The translations under genes were made by a program, and so were the position numbers. From contig CAJQIC010000040.1 of the NCBI GenBank assembly GCA_905478335.1, positions 1 through 41,145 of the forward strand: DNA of 41,145 nt, in the 5' to 3' direction. Positions 1-8,290 of the stretch are shown here, piece after piece (position 1 is the stretch's first letter; each line of letters opens with the position of its first letter). This stretch comes from an uncultured Bacteroidia bacterium (GTDB taxonomy: Bacteria; Bacteroidota; Bacteroidia; NS11-12g; UBA9320). The notes under the pieces are model-generated. The model did no database searches and was not told the origin of the DNA. It saw only the letters and a list, made by a program, of their open reading frames with translations.

Positions 1-242
1 CTTTTTATTACCTCTACCAGGTTTTCATATAGACAAAATGCCGGATCAAAAATCATCACAGCATCAACAGTTTTGTCTAGTTCCTCATAATTTCTAAGCG
101 GTAATAGATTCTCAAATTTGTGACTTTGAAGACCGCAGCATAACCCAAACAATTTTTTATCTAAAAATGTTCGCAGCGTGTCATCGGTAAAGTTCCCTTT
201 ACCAATTACGCCAACATTCAGTGTTTTTGAATTTATTTGCAT
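1..242 (-). CDS. Gfo/Idh/MocA-like oxidoreductase, N-terminal part (cut by window edge)
   Basis: The minus strand is open from an ATG at 242 to the window edge, giving about 80 residues. The start MQINSKTLNVGVIGKGNF has the beta strand plus glycine-rich turn (GVIGKGNF) of a Rossmann NAD(P)-binding domain. About 60 residues later comes VDAVMIFDPAFCLYENLVEV, which resembles the 'aDaVviatp...H.e.v..al' strand-helix of Gfo/Idh/MocA enzymes. These families oxidise or reduce sugars and related substrates with NAD(P). The substrate cannot be told from this fragment, and the expected Lys-Pro motif would lie outside the window. It is divergent from pcm. An unrelated Rossmann protein is possible. Confidence 0.5.
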   Translation of the reverse strand, partial: MQINSKTLNVGVIGKGNFTDDTLRTFLDKKLFGLCCGLQSHKFENLLPLRNYEELDKTVDAVMIFDPAFCLYENLVEVIK

Positions 243-304
243 TCAGCAATACACTTGCGAAGTAAATTTTTAATTAGGGGTGTATGAAATAATGTTTTCA
301 TTGG

Positions 305-976
305 TTGTCGAAAATAAAATACACTTTGGAAGATTCTTTTAAACACAAAGGAATGCGCAAACGATTGGTTGAAGCGCTTAGAAATAAGGGAATAAAGGAC
401 GAAAACGTGCTGGAAGCCATAGGTTTGGTCCCACGTCAATTCTTTTTTCCAAAAGATTTTTGGGACAATGCCTACGACGATAAGGCTTTTCCCATTGGAA
501 GTGGTCAAACGATCTCACAACCCTATACCGTAGCATGTCAAACACAATTGCTAGACATCAAGCCAGGCGACGTTATTCTTGAGATAGGAACGGGTAGCGG
601 TTATCAAGCAGCTATTCTTGCACAGCTCGGCGCCAAAGTTTTTACCATAGAACGAATTGAAGCTTTGTTTAAATCTACGAGTCAATTGTTTTCAAAATTA
701 AAAGTACCCATTCATTGTTTTCTCGGTGATGGGACCATCGGTTTACCGTCAAAAGGTCCATTTGATGGAATCGTGGTTACTGCCGGAGGAAATAGTTTGG
801 CAGAACAATTGAAGGTACAACTAAAACCAGGTGGCAAACTTGTAGTGCCGATGGGAGATCGATCAATCCAAAAAATGGTACTGATCAAAAAGGTTGTTGA
901 AAACAAATATGAACGTACAGAACATGGAGAATTTAAATTCGTGCCTTTGCTGGGCAAATATGGGTGGGAGACTTAA
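305..976 (+). CDS. pcm: Protein-L-isoaspartate O-methyltransferase
   Basis: 223 residues, the usual length for the family. The enzyme transfers a methyl group from S-adenosylmethionine to L-isoaspartyl residues in damaged proteins, starting their repair in the cytoplasm. Visible are the substrate-loop signature IGSGQTISQPY (about residues 64-74) and the SAM-binding motif I ILEIGTGSGYQAA (about 91-103), followed by FTIER at the end of strand 2. The start chosen is TTG at 305, because the in-frame ATG at 284 is followed directly by a stop, and starting at the next ATG (353) would remove the DSFKHKG segment common at the N-terminus of Bacteroidota homologues. Its last 17 bases overlap the start of the amidase gene, suggesting translational coupling. 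Confident in function, less so in the start. Confidence 0.93.
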   Translation: MSKIKYTLEDSFKHKGMRKRLVEALRNKGIKDENVLEAIGLVPRQFFFPKDFWDNAYDDKAFPIGSGQTISQPYTVACQTQLLDIKPGDVILEIGTGSGYQAAILAQLGAKVFTIERIEALFKSTSQLFSKLKVPIHCFLGDGTIGLPSKGPFDGIVVTAGGNSLAEQLKVQLKPGGKLVVPMGDRSIQKMVLIKKVVENKYERTEHGEFKFVPLLGKYGWET

Positions 977-2138
977 GATACTTATTTTGGCGGTTACAGT
1001 TACCGCGTTTATGTCTGTTAGTGCACAGACTAACCTCACCGTCGAAGTAAAGAAGGGCGACGGAATTCAAACGCTTTTAAGCCGCTATAAATTGCACCAA
1101 AGCAATTGTAACCTCGATTCATTTCTGGCGTTAAACAAACTCGGTCCTACCGACTATCTCATTCTTGAAAAAAAGTATAAACTGCCTTTAAAAGTCTATG
1201 ACTATAAAGGCGGAACGATTCGCAATACCATGGGAATCGATGATTATGATAAGGCCCTTCGTATTCAGAAGTTTAATGAGGGCTTGGTAGAAAAAGGTAT
1301 AAAACAAGCCAACTATAAAGACGATAACAAACTGTGGGTTCCTTACCACGAGTTATACTGTGTTCCTACAACGTCTGATTTTAAGTCATACACCATGAAG
1401 ATTCCTATTCTAGGAAAGGAGTATGAAGAAATTACGGTAGAAGATGAAACACTGCAAGGTTGTGTATATTACCTAGTAAGCGGACACGGTGGACCAGATC
1501 CTGGTGCGATGACCAAAAAAGATGGTAAGTACTTATGTGAAGATGAGTATGCCTACGATGTCACCCTGCGTTTGGCGCGTAACTTATTGAGCCATGGCGC
1601 TAAAGTGTATGTAATTGTTCGAGACGAAAATGACGGAATACGAGACCAAGAATACCTGGGTTACGATAAAGACGAAGTGGTTTGGTTTAAGCAAAAAATT
1701 CCAATCAATCAGGTACGCAGATTAAAGCAACGTACGGCGGTGGTAAATGACTTATATAAAAAGGAAAAGGGAACTGCCAAGCTGCAAAAAATGATTGCCA
1801 TTCATGTGGATTCAAGATCTATCGGTGAGAAAATAGACATTTTCTTTTACCACTTTCCCGGATCATCAACGGGCAAAGAAACCGCCGATACCATGCTGCA
1901 CACCATCGACGCCAAGTACAAAGAACATCAGAAAAATAGAGGATATAAAGGCGTTGTAAAGGCACGAGATTTATACGTGCTAAGAGAATCAAAGCCATCT
2001 GCGGTATACATCGAACTCGGCAATATTACCAATGAGTTTGATCAAAAACGACTGCTTATTGTTGACAACAGACAGGCAATCGCCAATTGGTTATTTCTGG
2101 GTGTTCAGAAAGATGCTTTTCGAATAATCGAAGACTAG
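960..2138 (+). CDS. N-acetylmuramoyl-L-alanine amidase (Amidase_3) with LysM-like N-terminal region
   Basis: 392 residues from the ATG at 960, which overlaps pcm by 17 bases. A longer reading from 894 would bury the signal peptide. Residues 1-22 (MGGRLKILILAVTVTAFMSV, then SAQ) form a signal peptide, so the protein is exported. Residues about 26-80 start with VEVKKGDGIQTLLSRY, which resembles a LysM peptidoglycan-binding unit. The catalytic domain (about 168-385) carries the zinc amidase pattern in slightly variant form: SGHGGPDPGA (His176), EDEYAYD (Glu194 or Glu196), IAIHVDSR (His282) and YIELGNITN (Glu352). Amidase_3 enzymes cleave the amide between muramic acid and the stem peptide during cell separation or remodelling. 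The more usual SxHxNA is IHVDS here, so the fold is recognisable but the branch is atypical. Confidence 0.88.
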   Translation: MGGRLKILILAVTVTAFMSVSAQTNLTVEVKKGDGIQTLLSRYKLHQSNCNLDSFLALNKLGPTDYLILEKKYKLPLKVYDYKGGTIRNTMGIDDYDKALRIQKFNEGLVEKGIKQANYKDDNKLWVPYHELYCVPTTSDFKSYTMKIPILGKEYEEITVEDETLQGCVYYLVSGHGGPDPGAMTKKDGKYLCEDEYAYDVTLRLARNLLSHGAKVYVIVRDENDGIRDQEYLGYDKDEVVWFKQKIPINQVRRLKQRTAVVNDLYKKEKGTAKLQKMIAIHVDSRSIGEKIDIFFYHFPGSSTGKETADTMLHTIDAKYKEHQKNRGYKGVVKARDLYVLRESKPSAVYIELGNITNEFDQKRLLIVDNRQAIANWLFLGVQKDAFRIIED

Positions 2139-2147
2139 CTTCTTGGT

Positions 2148-2266
2148 AGTTGATAGCTGAAAATTGAGAGTTGAAAATTGAGAGTTGAAAATTGAGAGTT
2201 GAAAATGTTTTCACTCATTCACTCATTCCACATTCACTCATTCTATCATTCAATCCTTCAAACCTA
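2148..2266. repeat. Simple-sequence repeat block between convergent gene ends (copy 1)
   Basis: Just after the amidase stop (2136-2138) lie GTTGATAGCTGA and about three and a half copies of the 14-mer TTGAAAATTGAGAG (2157-2206). These are followed by CATTCACT/CATTC-type units (2210-2260). The right edge reaches the stop codon of the minus-strand sulfatase gene (2264-2266). Both halves read as TTGA-rich when followed outwards from the adjacent gene's 3' end. A related, longer, duplicated block lies at 30284-30606, again between convergent genes. Confidence 0.8.
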
Positions 2267-3588
2267 ACCTCGTATCCGAGCAGCTTCATCTTCCAATTCT
2301 GACAAGGCCTTTTGATCTGCAGAACTAAGGTTGTTGATAAGGTTATTCAGTTCATAAGGGTCTTCATTCAAGTTGTAGAACCTTCTGTTTCCGCCGTCAA
2401 ATTCTATCAGTTTGTATGTACTGTTTCTAATCGTATAACCCGATCTGTTTGGTGCATCATTGTGCACTTCGCTGTAGTTAAACGCTCTTTGATCCGAACG
2501 AGAATTATCTAATAAGCCTGCAAAGCTATAGCTGTCTTCGTATTGGGTGGCATTACTTCCAAGGAGTTCTCCAATTGTAGCGAACAGGTCAACAGAACCG
2601 ACCAAAGCCGCTTCACGAGAGCTTGCTCCATCAATGCCAACGCCAGACACAATCAAAGGCGTGTTAATTCCTCCTTGGTATAATGTTCCTTTGGCTTTAT
2701 TCGATACAAAAGGTGCCTGAACCACTTGACCAGGGCTGCCATTGTCGCCTATAAAAATAATTATGGTGTTGTCTAGCTCGTCAGAAGGAATGTTGTCCAT
2801 AATTCGCCCAAGTTCATGATCCACACTTTCAATCATTGCCATATAATAGGGCAGTGGGTTTGCATCTATACTGGCCTGGTCTGAAGGTAAGTTTCCTTGA
2901 GCGTGCATAGAGTCAGGAGGTAAATGAAAAGGCGTGTGAGGAGCCGTATAGGCTAACCAACAAAACCAGGGTTTGTCTTGATTGTTTATCCAGTCTATTG
3001 CCAAATCTGTAAACTTAGACGTTACATATTCCGTAGATGTTGTGGTTTGCCCGTTTTCAGTAAATTGCCACGAATTATAATCTTGAACAGCACCAGTAAG
3101 CAAACCTGCGTAATATCCAATACCCATTTGCGTTGGGCGGTTTGGCTCTCTGGTCGAAAGATGCCATTTGCCAATAATAGAATGGCTATACGCATTGCCT
3201 GTTATATCATCTATATGTTGATGTAATGTCTTTTCATCGGCTTTGATTGTTCCAAAGTCTCCGACATCCAATACACCACTGTTGTACCCATACTTGCCAG
3301 ATAAAATTGTTGCGCGCGTAGGCGAGCAAATGGGGTAAGACCAAAAGTTGTCGAAAGTGACCCCATCTTTTGCCAACGCTTCTAGGTGTGGCATATTGGG
3401 TTTGACAGCTCCTATGTTGTAACCTGGGAAGGCTTCAATACCCACGTCATCTGCAATGACCAATAAATATTTGGTTGGTTAGATACCGGAGTAAACCATT
3501 CACCATCAACTTTGTCGTCTTTACAGCTTGTCAATACCAGGGTAGTGATCAATAAAACAATGGGGAATGCGCTTTTAAATCTTTTCAT
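2264..3588 (-). pseudogene. Sulfatase lipoprotein, apparent single-base frameshift near the N-terminus
   Basis: The main frame (3463 to 2264, 399 residues) is a Cys-type sulfatase. Its start VIADDVGIEAFPGY is the metal-binding first strand. CSPTRATILSGKYG carries the Cys-x-Pro-x-Arg site (Cys46 of this frame) that must be matured to formylglycine by an anSME or FGE enzyme. IGKWHLS and IFIGDNGSPG are further active-site segments. Sulfatases hydrolyse sulfate esters, for example of algal or host polysaccharides. The frame lacks its natural beginning. From an ATG at 3588 another frame encodes a lipoprotein signal (ITTLVLTSC, Cys22) followed by DGEWFTPVSNQP, which should continue as KYLLVIADD. 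One extra A in the coding-strand A-run (plus-strand TTT at 3470-3472) would join them. This is either a true frameshift mutation or a homopolymer sequencing error. It starts 4 bases after the ywbE stop. Confidence 0.8.
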
Positions 3589-3592
3589 ATTT

Positions 3593-3805
3593 TTACATGT
3601 CTTCTAAAGGGTCGGCAATAATGTTTTTGACGCGTCCAACTTCACCAGTTTCGAGTAGAACTTTAATGCCATGCGGGTGATTACTTGATTTAGTAAGAAT
3701 GCGTTCTACAAATCCGTCGGTCAAATCACCGGAGCGTTGATTGTGTTTTTCGACAATTTCTACCTCACTTCCAATTTGGATATTGCTTCTTTTCGTCCCG
3801 TCCAT
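3593..3805 (-). CDS. ywbE: YwbE family protein (DUF2196)
   Basis: 70 residues starting MDGTKRSNIQIGSEVEIV. The family features are the basic start, the HNQRSGDLTDGFVERILT segment and the conserved SNHPHGIKVLLETGEVGRV block near the C-terminus, giving a small beta-rich, KOW/SH3-like protein. No biochemical role is established for this family. The reading frame stays open upstream to 4171, but that extension runs into a repeat element and loses family similarity, so the ATG at 3805 is preferred. The sulfatase start follows 4 bases after its stop, suggesting co-transcription. lepA lies upstream on the same strand, 736 bases away. Confidence 0.88.
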   Translation of the reverse strand: MDGTKRSNIQIGSEVEIVEKHNQRSGDLTDGFVERILTKSSNHPHGIKVLLETGEVGRVKNIIADPLEDM

Positions 3806-4020
3806 CTTCTGTTCTTGTTCTTTGTGTCTTCTAATAAACCTGAAAATGATTTCACCGACGTCAGATTCATTCAATGAGGCAAAGTAATTTACTTTTTCAA
3901 AGAAATCTGGATACTGCTGAAAAAAACAGTAAATAGGTAGTGTAGTATCCAAGTATATGGTGTTAGACAGATAGTAGTTGCTATAGATTCCATGCGTAAT
4001 CCTTTTTTTATTTAGGGGTT
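3806..4020 (-). other. Open, non-repetitive spacer upstream of ywbE
   Basis: This 215-base stretch between ywbE and the repeat element has no gene I can support. The ywbE frame is open through it and would encode tyrosine- and phenylalanine-rich residues (SNYYLSNTIYLDTTLPIY, then FRFIRRHKEQEQK) in front of MDGTKRS. I recognise no family and see no clear -7 box. It may hold the ywbE promoter and leader or a lineage-specific extension. Confidence 0.35.
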
Positions 4021-4477
4021 GCCACTCCGCCGGTGGTCGGACAGGCTCCTGTGACCCGGCTTTCATTTTTCTTTGAACTCTTGAAGAGCTTTTTCTTTGC
4101 TTAGGGGCTTGCCAGCCCCTTACCCTGGCTTTCATTTTTTTCTTGATAAAAAAACGAAACAAAAAAATCAAGACTTCTGAATTTTTCCTTGAACTCTACG
4201 AAAGGCTTTTCTTTCCCTCAGCCAAAGCCGCTGCGCTTTCCTGCCTGCTTAGCGCAAGGCCTGCACACAAAAGCCTTCCTCGTTTTCTACAGAAAACTTC
4301 AAAGGTCATATTAAACCATGCACGGGTTAATGAGGGGTGGCCCACCAAAAATGCGGGGGACGCGCCGGCCGGTGTGTTAGGGAGCATATTTTTGGTAAGA
4401 CTTTTTGTTTCGTTTTTGGTCTCAAAAATGAAAATCGGTTATAGAGCTTGTCCGACCACTGGCGGACTGATAAGCCT
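4021..4477. repeat. Nested palindromic repeat element (MITE-like) downstream of lepA
   Basis: The outer inverted repeat pairs 4025-4048 (TCCGCCGGTGGTCGGACAGG region) with the reverse complement of 4444-4467, 21 of 24 positions identical. An inner inverted repeat pairs 4133-4174 with the reverse complement of 4395-4430, sharing the core AAAAACGAAACAAAAA. The first inner arm is itself flanked by TCTTGAT/ATCAAGA. The internal part (4300-4390) is much more G+C-rich than the surroundings (GCGGGGGACGCGCCGGCCGG). There is a GGGG-CTTGCCAG-CCCC hairpin at about 4113-4129, and the TTGAACTC...GGCTTTTCTTT motif occurs twice. No transposase is present. The structure suggests a non-autonomous mobile repeat or a structured RNA element. 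Confidence 0.65.
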
Positions 4478-4515
4478 AATCGACGAATTCTTGAATGCTG
4501 ATAAGCCTAAGCGAC
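4466..4515 (+). repeat. Short direct repeat beside the palindromic element
   Basis: The 16-base unit TGATAAGCCTAAnCGAC occurs twice about 30 bases apart (starting near 4468 and 4499), between the outer arm of the palindromic element and the lepA stop codon. It could be a duplicated end of the element or a footprint of its insertion. Confidence 0.5.
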
Positions 4516-4541
4516 AAACAACGTACCGATGCCTTGAAAGA

Positions 4542-6332
4542 TTAATCATTAATCTTAAGAACCGCCATAAATGCAGATTGTGGAATTTCGACATTTCCAA
4601 CCTGACGCATACGTTTTTTACCTTTCTTCTGTTTTTCAAGAAGCTTACGTTTACGGGTAATATCACCACCATAACATTTAGCGGTAACATCCTTACGCAT
4701 CGCTTTAATCGTTTCGCGAGCGACAATTTTACTACCAATACCGGCCTGAATAGCAATTTCGAACTGTTGTTTAGGAATCAGTTCTTTTAGCTTTAAACAA
4801 ATCTTTTTACCGTATTCATAGGCCTTATCTCTATGGATAATCGCGGACAAAGCATCCACTGGTTTAGCGTTAAGAAGTATGTCTAATTTGATCAATTCAG
4901 ATTGACGATATTCAATTGGATGGTAATCAAAACTGGCATAACCACGTGATATAGACTTCAACTTGTCGTAAAAATCAAAGACAACTTCGGCCATGGGCAT
5001 TTCAAAAGTCAATTCCACCCGACTGGTCGTCAAGTAGACCTGATTTTTTAGTTGGCCACGTTTTTCCATGCACAATCCCATTACAGCACCAACGTAATCG
5101 CCGGCGGTGATGATTTGTGCATTGATATAAGGTTCTTCAACGTAATCGAGGTTACTTCCTTGCGGTAAATCCGTTGGGTTGTTTACAATGTTTTGTTCTC
5201 CTCGTTTGTTGAACGCGTGATACGAAACGTTTGGCACCGTGGTAATTACCGTCATGCCGAATTCACGCTCCAGTCGTTCTTGAATTATCTCCATATGGAG
5301 CATGCCTAAGAATCCACAACGGAAACCAAATCCAAGCGCAGCTGAAGATTCAGGTTCAAACACCAAAGAAGCATCATTAAGCTGCAGTTTTCCCATAGCT
5401 TCTCGCAGTTCTTCAAAATCCTCCGTATCCACAGGATAAATACCCGCAAACACCATCGGTTTAACATCCTCAAAACCCAAAACGGCAGTTTGTGTTGGCT
5501 CTTCGACCTTGGTTATCGTGTCACCAACCTTTACTTCTTTCGCCTCCTTAATTCCTGAAATAATATAACCAACATTCCCTGTTTTGATATCATCTTTAGG
5601 TTCTTGTGTTAATTTCAAGACGCCAATTTCATCAGCGTGATATTCTTTGCCCGTATTAATGAATTTAACATGATCGCCTTTCTGAATCGATCCATCGATT
5701 ACTTTAAAGTAGGCGATGATGCCTCGAAACGAATTAAATACGGAATCAAAAATCAATGCTTTTAATGGCGCTTTCGGATCTCCTTTTGGAGCAGGAACTC
5801 TATCGATAATGGCTTTGAGTATTTCTTTTACACCTAAGCCTGTTTTACCACTCGCAGGAATAATATCGTCGCGGTCGCAAAGAATGAGCTCTTCTATCTG
5901 ATCTTTTACTTCTTCTGGCATGGCACCAGGCAAGTCCATTTTGTTCAAAATTGGAATGATTTCTAACTCATGGTCTAAGGCCAAATACAAGTTAGAAATC
6001 GTCTGCGCTTGGATGCCTTGGGCTGCATCAACAATAAGTAATGCGCCTTCACACGCAGCGATAGAACGAGACACTTCATAAGAAAAATCGACGTGACCAG
6101 GGGTGTCAATGAGGTTCAGTGTATATTCTTCTCCCTCGTGCACATGCTTCATTTGTATGGCGTGAGACTTGATCGTAATACCACGTTCACGCTCCAAATC
6201 CATATCATCCAGCACCTGCGCTTTTAAATCTCTTTCAGAAACCGTCTTAGTTTCTTGTAAGAGTCTATCGGCCAAGGTTGATTTACCATGGTCAATATGC
6301 GCTATGATGCAAAAGTTACGGATGTTTTTCAT
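4542..6332 (-). CDS. lepA: Elongation factor 4 (LepA GTPase)
   Basis: 596 residues, full length for EF4. This ribosome-binding GTPase promotes back-translocation and helps in 30S assembly and stress tolerance. GTPase motifs are clear: G1 AHIDHGKS (11-18), G2 RGITI (about 50), G3 DTPGHVDF (about 77-84) and G4 NKMDLPGA (about 131-138). The EF4-specific C-terminal domain is intact and ends [20 protein letters not shown]...[11 protein letters not shown], which contacts the tRNA in the A site. The start at ATG 6332 follows a TATCTTTG box by only 7 bases. The stop lies about 65 bases from the outer arm of the repeat element. Confidence 0.98.
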   Translation of the reverse strand: MKNIRNFCIIAHIDHGKSTLADRLLQETKTVSERDLKAQVLDDMDLERERGITIKSHAIQMKHVHEGEEYTLNLIDTPGHVDFSYEVSRSIAACEGALLIVDAAQGIQAQTISNLYLALDHELEIIPILNKMDLPGAMPEEVKDQIEELILCDRDDIIPASGKTGLGVKEILKAIIDRVPAPKGDPKAPLKALIFDSVFNSFRGIIAYFKVIDGSIQKGDHVKFINTGKEYHADEIGVLKLTQEPKDDIKTGNVGYIISGIKEAKEVKVGDTITKVEEPTQTAVLGFEDVKPMVFAGIYPVDTEDFEELREAMGKLQLNDASLVFEPESSAALGFGFRCGFLGMLHMEIIQERLEREFGMTVITTVPNVSYHAFNKRGEQNIVNNPTDLPQGSNLDYVEEPYINAQIITAGDYVGAVMGLCMEKRGQLKNQVYLTTSRVELTFEMPMAEVVFDFYDKLKSISRGYASFDYHPIEYRQSELIKLDILLNAKPVDALSAIIHRDKAYEYGKKICLKLKELIPKQQFEIAIQAGIGSKIVARETIKAMRKDVTAKCYGGDITRKRKLLEKQKKGKKRMRQVGNVEIPQSAFMAVLKIND

Positions 6333-6339
6333 GCGGCGG

Positions 6340-6347
6340 CAAAGATA
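6340..6347 (-). promoter_or_regulatory. Candidate lepA promoter -7 box (TATCTTTG)
   Basis: On the minus strand TATCTTTG matches the Bacteroidota -7 consensus TAnnTTTG and is followed by CCGCCGC and then the lepA ATG. No clear -33 TTG is seen at the usual distance. The gap to the start codon is 7 bases, so the transcript would be almost leaderless. Confidence 0.5.
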
Positions 6348-6461
6348 TTATTTAAGTTGAAGTTGAGGTATAATCTGAAGTCGAATAATTTTTATAAAAT
6401 TAGTATCGGTGAGAAGGGAATCATTGTGTTTTTATTTGCATTTTCTAACTAAAATTGCAGC

Positions 6462-7253
6462 ATGTACGAATTCCACGGAGATATGAAGCGTTATCATGAG
6501 ATGACGCGCGAGGTAACAGAGCAATATGTTATCCCTTTTGTCTCAGAATCTATCGATGTTTCGAAACCGTTACATGTTCTTGAAATCGGTAGTGGGGAAG
6601 CTGGAGTTCTCAGTGCATTTACAGCCCGTTGGCACCATTGCGTTGGTATCGAGTTAAGTCCACAACGTGTTGAACGTGCAAAAGCATTAATGCAAAAGGA
6701 ATTGAAGCAAGGATTGATAGAATTTATTGCTAAAGATATTTATGACATCAACCCAAATCAGTTTGAACGCAAGTTTGATCTTATCATTTTGAAAGACGTC
6801 ATAGAACATATCCATGAACAAGAAAAAATCATGGTGCGTTTAAAAGAGTTCCTTTCACCAAACGGTGTCATCTTTTTTGGATTTCCTCCTTGGTACATGC
6901 CCTATGGTGGTCACCAACAAGTAGCCAATTCCAAGATTGGAAGCAAGCTGCCATTTTATCACATTTTACCAAAGTTTTTGTACAAGGGTATGTTGAAAAT
7001 GTTTGGCGAATCGAAGGCGATGATTGAAGGCTTAGAAGAAATCAAGGATACAGGTATTTCTATTGAGCGTTTTGAGCGTATCACCAAGTCTGCTGGGCTA
7101 GAAATCGTGAATAAGACCTTCTTTTTATTTAATCCAATCTACAAATTCAAGTTTGGACTCAAACCTCGAAAACAATTAGGCCTTGTTAACTACATCCCGT
7201 TTCTGCGCAACTTCGTTACAACATGTGCGTATTATACGGTGAAGGTTAAGTAG
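6462..7253 (+). CDS. Class I SAM-dependent methyltransferase
   Basis: 263 residues. The Rossmann methyltransferase core shows motif I VLEIGSGEAGVLSAF (about 39-53), the acidic end of strand 2 (GIELS), and FDLIILKDVIEHIHE (about 105-119), typical of the Methyltransf_11/23 group, followed by LSPNGVIFFGFPP. The segment after strand 5 (YMPYGGHQQ and a long basic C-terminal region) is the likely substrate part. The substrate is unknown; similar proteins methylate small molecules or lipids. It is divergent from lepA and convergent with the ketosynthase operon, so it is probably a single-gene unit. A TAAAATTG sequence at 6450-6457 is one base off the -7 consensus. Confidence 0.85.
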   Translation: MYEFHGDMKRYHEMTREVTEQYVIPFVSESIDVSKPLHVLEIGSGEAGVLSAFTARWHHCVGIELSPQRVERAKALMQKELKQGLIEFIAKDIYDINPNQFERKFDLIILKDVIEHIHEQEKIMVRLKEFLSPNGVIFFGFPPWYMPYGGHQQVANSKIGSKLPFYHILPKFLYKGMLKMFGESKAMIEGLEEIKDTGISIERFERITKSAGLEIVNKTFFLFNPIYKFKFGLKPRKQLGLVNYIPFLRNFVTTCAYYTVKVK

Positions 7254-7364
7254 TGATGTTAACCGGTTTTGATGAAACATCTATGTTTATCAGCTCTGTT
7301 GTCGTTTAAATTCTGTTAGTGCATCGCGGCTAATTTGATTATGAATTGTCTTATTTGTAACTAA

Positions 7365-8279
7365 TTATGACGTAGCAGTTAAAGGTGTTATCTGAGGTGT
7401 TACAACCCCATCTATATTCTTGTTAAGCTTCATTTTTACCAATATCTCATGCAGTGTTTCAGCAGCTAATCCGTGTAGAACTAGCCTATACGCTGCACTG
7501 TAGGTCGAAACCGGGACCATCGGGTGCTTGTTGTTTACCAAGCCTAAATGACCAGGTGTTCCCAAAATCTGAGACGTGTAAATAGCAATGGTTTCATCCA
7601 ACTGTAAGGAATTGGAAGCCCGAACAAAGTCATTGGAAGTTAAAAACAACTGATAAAAAGGCGTGAATAATTCAATAGCGGAACGCAGATCCAATACATT
7701 TGTCCAACGATTCGGGAACTTGATATGGTCGAATTGATCTTCGGTAATCATGTCCAAATTGATTTTATCTGGGGTGGTTATCGTTATGTTTTTTTCCTTT
7801 AACTGACTGTTTAAACGAATGACGAAATTGTACAAATTCAAGTCATGATTTAAGAATAAATCATCTTTGACGTCTTCAAAGTCTTTTGGTTTTAACGGGG
7901 TACCTGTGACGTCAACGCCTGGGATATTACCAGCAATAAATTGCAAAATCTCGGTGCCAATGTGAAAGTGTCTAAATATCAATAAGTTGGCATCTGGACT
8001 AACAAATCGTTTCAAACCCCAAGCCAGGATGCGATGCAAGAATTTGGAGGAGTTAATCAGTTTTGGAAAGAAGAATTTAAACAGATGAATAAAGAACATC
8101 GTTACCTTGGAAATGAACTGAATCATTGGTAACAAATACCTTGTTGACTTCGATGAATTGTCCCGCATCAATGCCAACTTCGTTGAGGCATTTATAGGAA
8201 TACTGTCGTCTAAAAACAATGCCAGCCAAGGATTTGGGTCCCTTTCGTCGTGCGCGGATATATCCATATTTTGATCCAT
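7365..8279 (-). CDS. Conserved protein of unknown function in ketosynthase operon (possibly DUF6999)
   Basis: 304 residues, no signal peptide. The N-terminal motif DERDPNPWLALFLDDSIPIN and the block LKRFVSPDANLLIFRHFHIG look like strongly conserved family signatures. Between them a hydrophobic stretch (about 52-78) may be membrane-associated. I recall a family called DUF6999 with this kind of N-terminus but cannot confirm it. No cofactor or catalytic motif is recognisable; the His pair in FRHFHIG and the acidic DVKDDLFLNHDLN region could bind metal (inference). It is the last gene of the operon, 11 bases after the ketosynthase-HDO gene, so it probably acts in the same pathway. Confidence 0.75.
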   Translation of the reverse strand: MDQNMDISAHDERDPNPWLALFLDDSIPINASTKLALMRDNSSKSTRYLLPMIQFISKVTMFFIHLFKFFFPKLINSSKFLHRILAWGLKRFVSPDANLLIFRHFHIGTEILQFIAGNIPGVDVTGTPLKPKDFEDVKDDLFLNHDLNLYNFVIRLNSQLKEKNITITTPDKINLDMITEDQFDHIKFPNRWTNVLDLRSAIELFTPFYQLFLTSNDFVRASNSLQLDETIAIYTSQILGTPGHLGLVNNKHPMVPVSTYSAAYRLVLHGLAAETLHEILVKMKLNKNIDGVVTPQITPLTATS

Positions 8280-8290
8280 GATTTTGTTTA

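Noticed and set aside
2264-3463. TTG at 3463 as the true start of the sulfatase
   Set aside because: It would begin inside the first strand of the sulfatase fold and leave the protein without an export signal, while a lipoprotein signal lies directly upstream in another frame.
3806-4171. N-terminal extension of ywbE to 192 residues
   Set aside because: The extension reads into the inverted-repeat element, the family starts at MDGTKRS, and the extra part has no family similarity.
4143-4790. 215-codon plus-strand reading frame starting MIKKRNKKIKTSEFF
   Set aside because: It runs through the palindromic element and then antisense into lepA. The composition is that of translated repeat, and no domain is recognisable.
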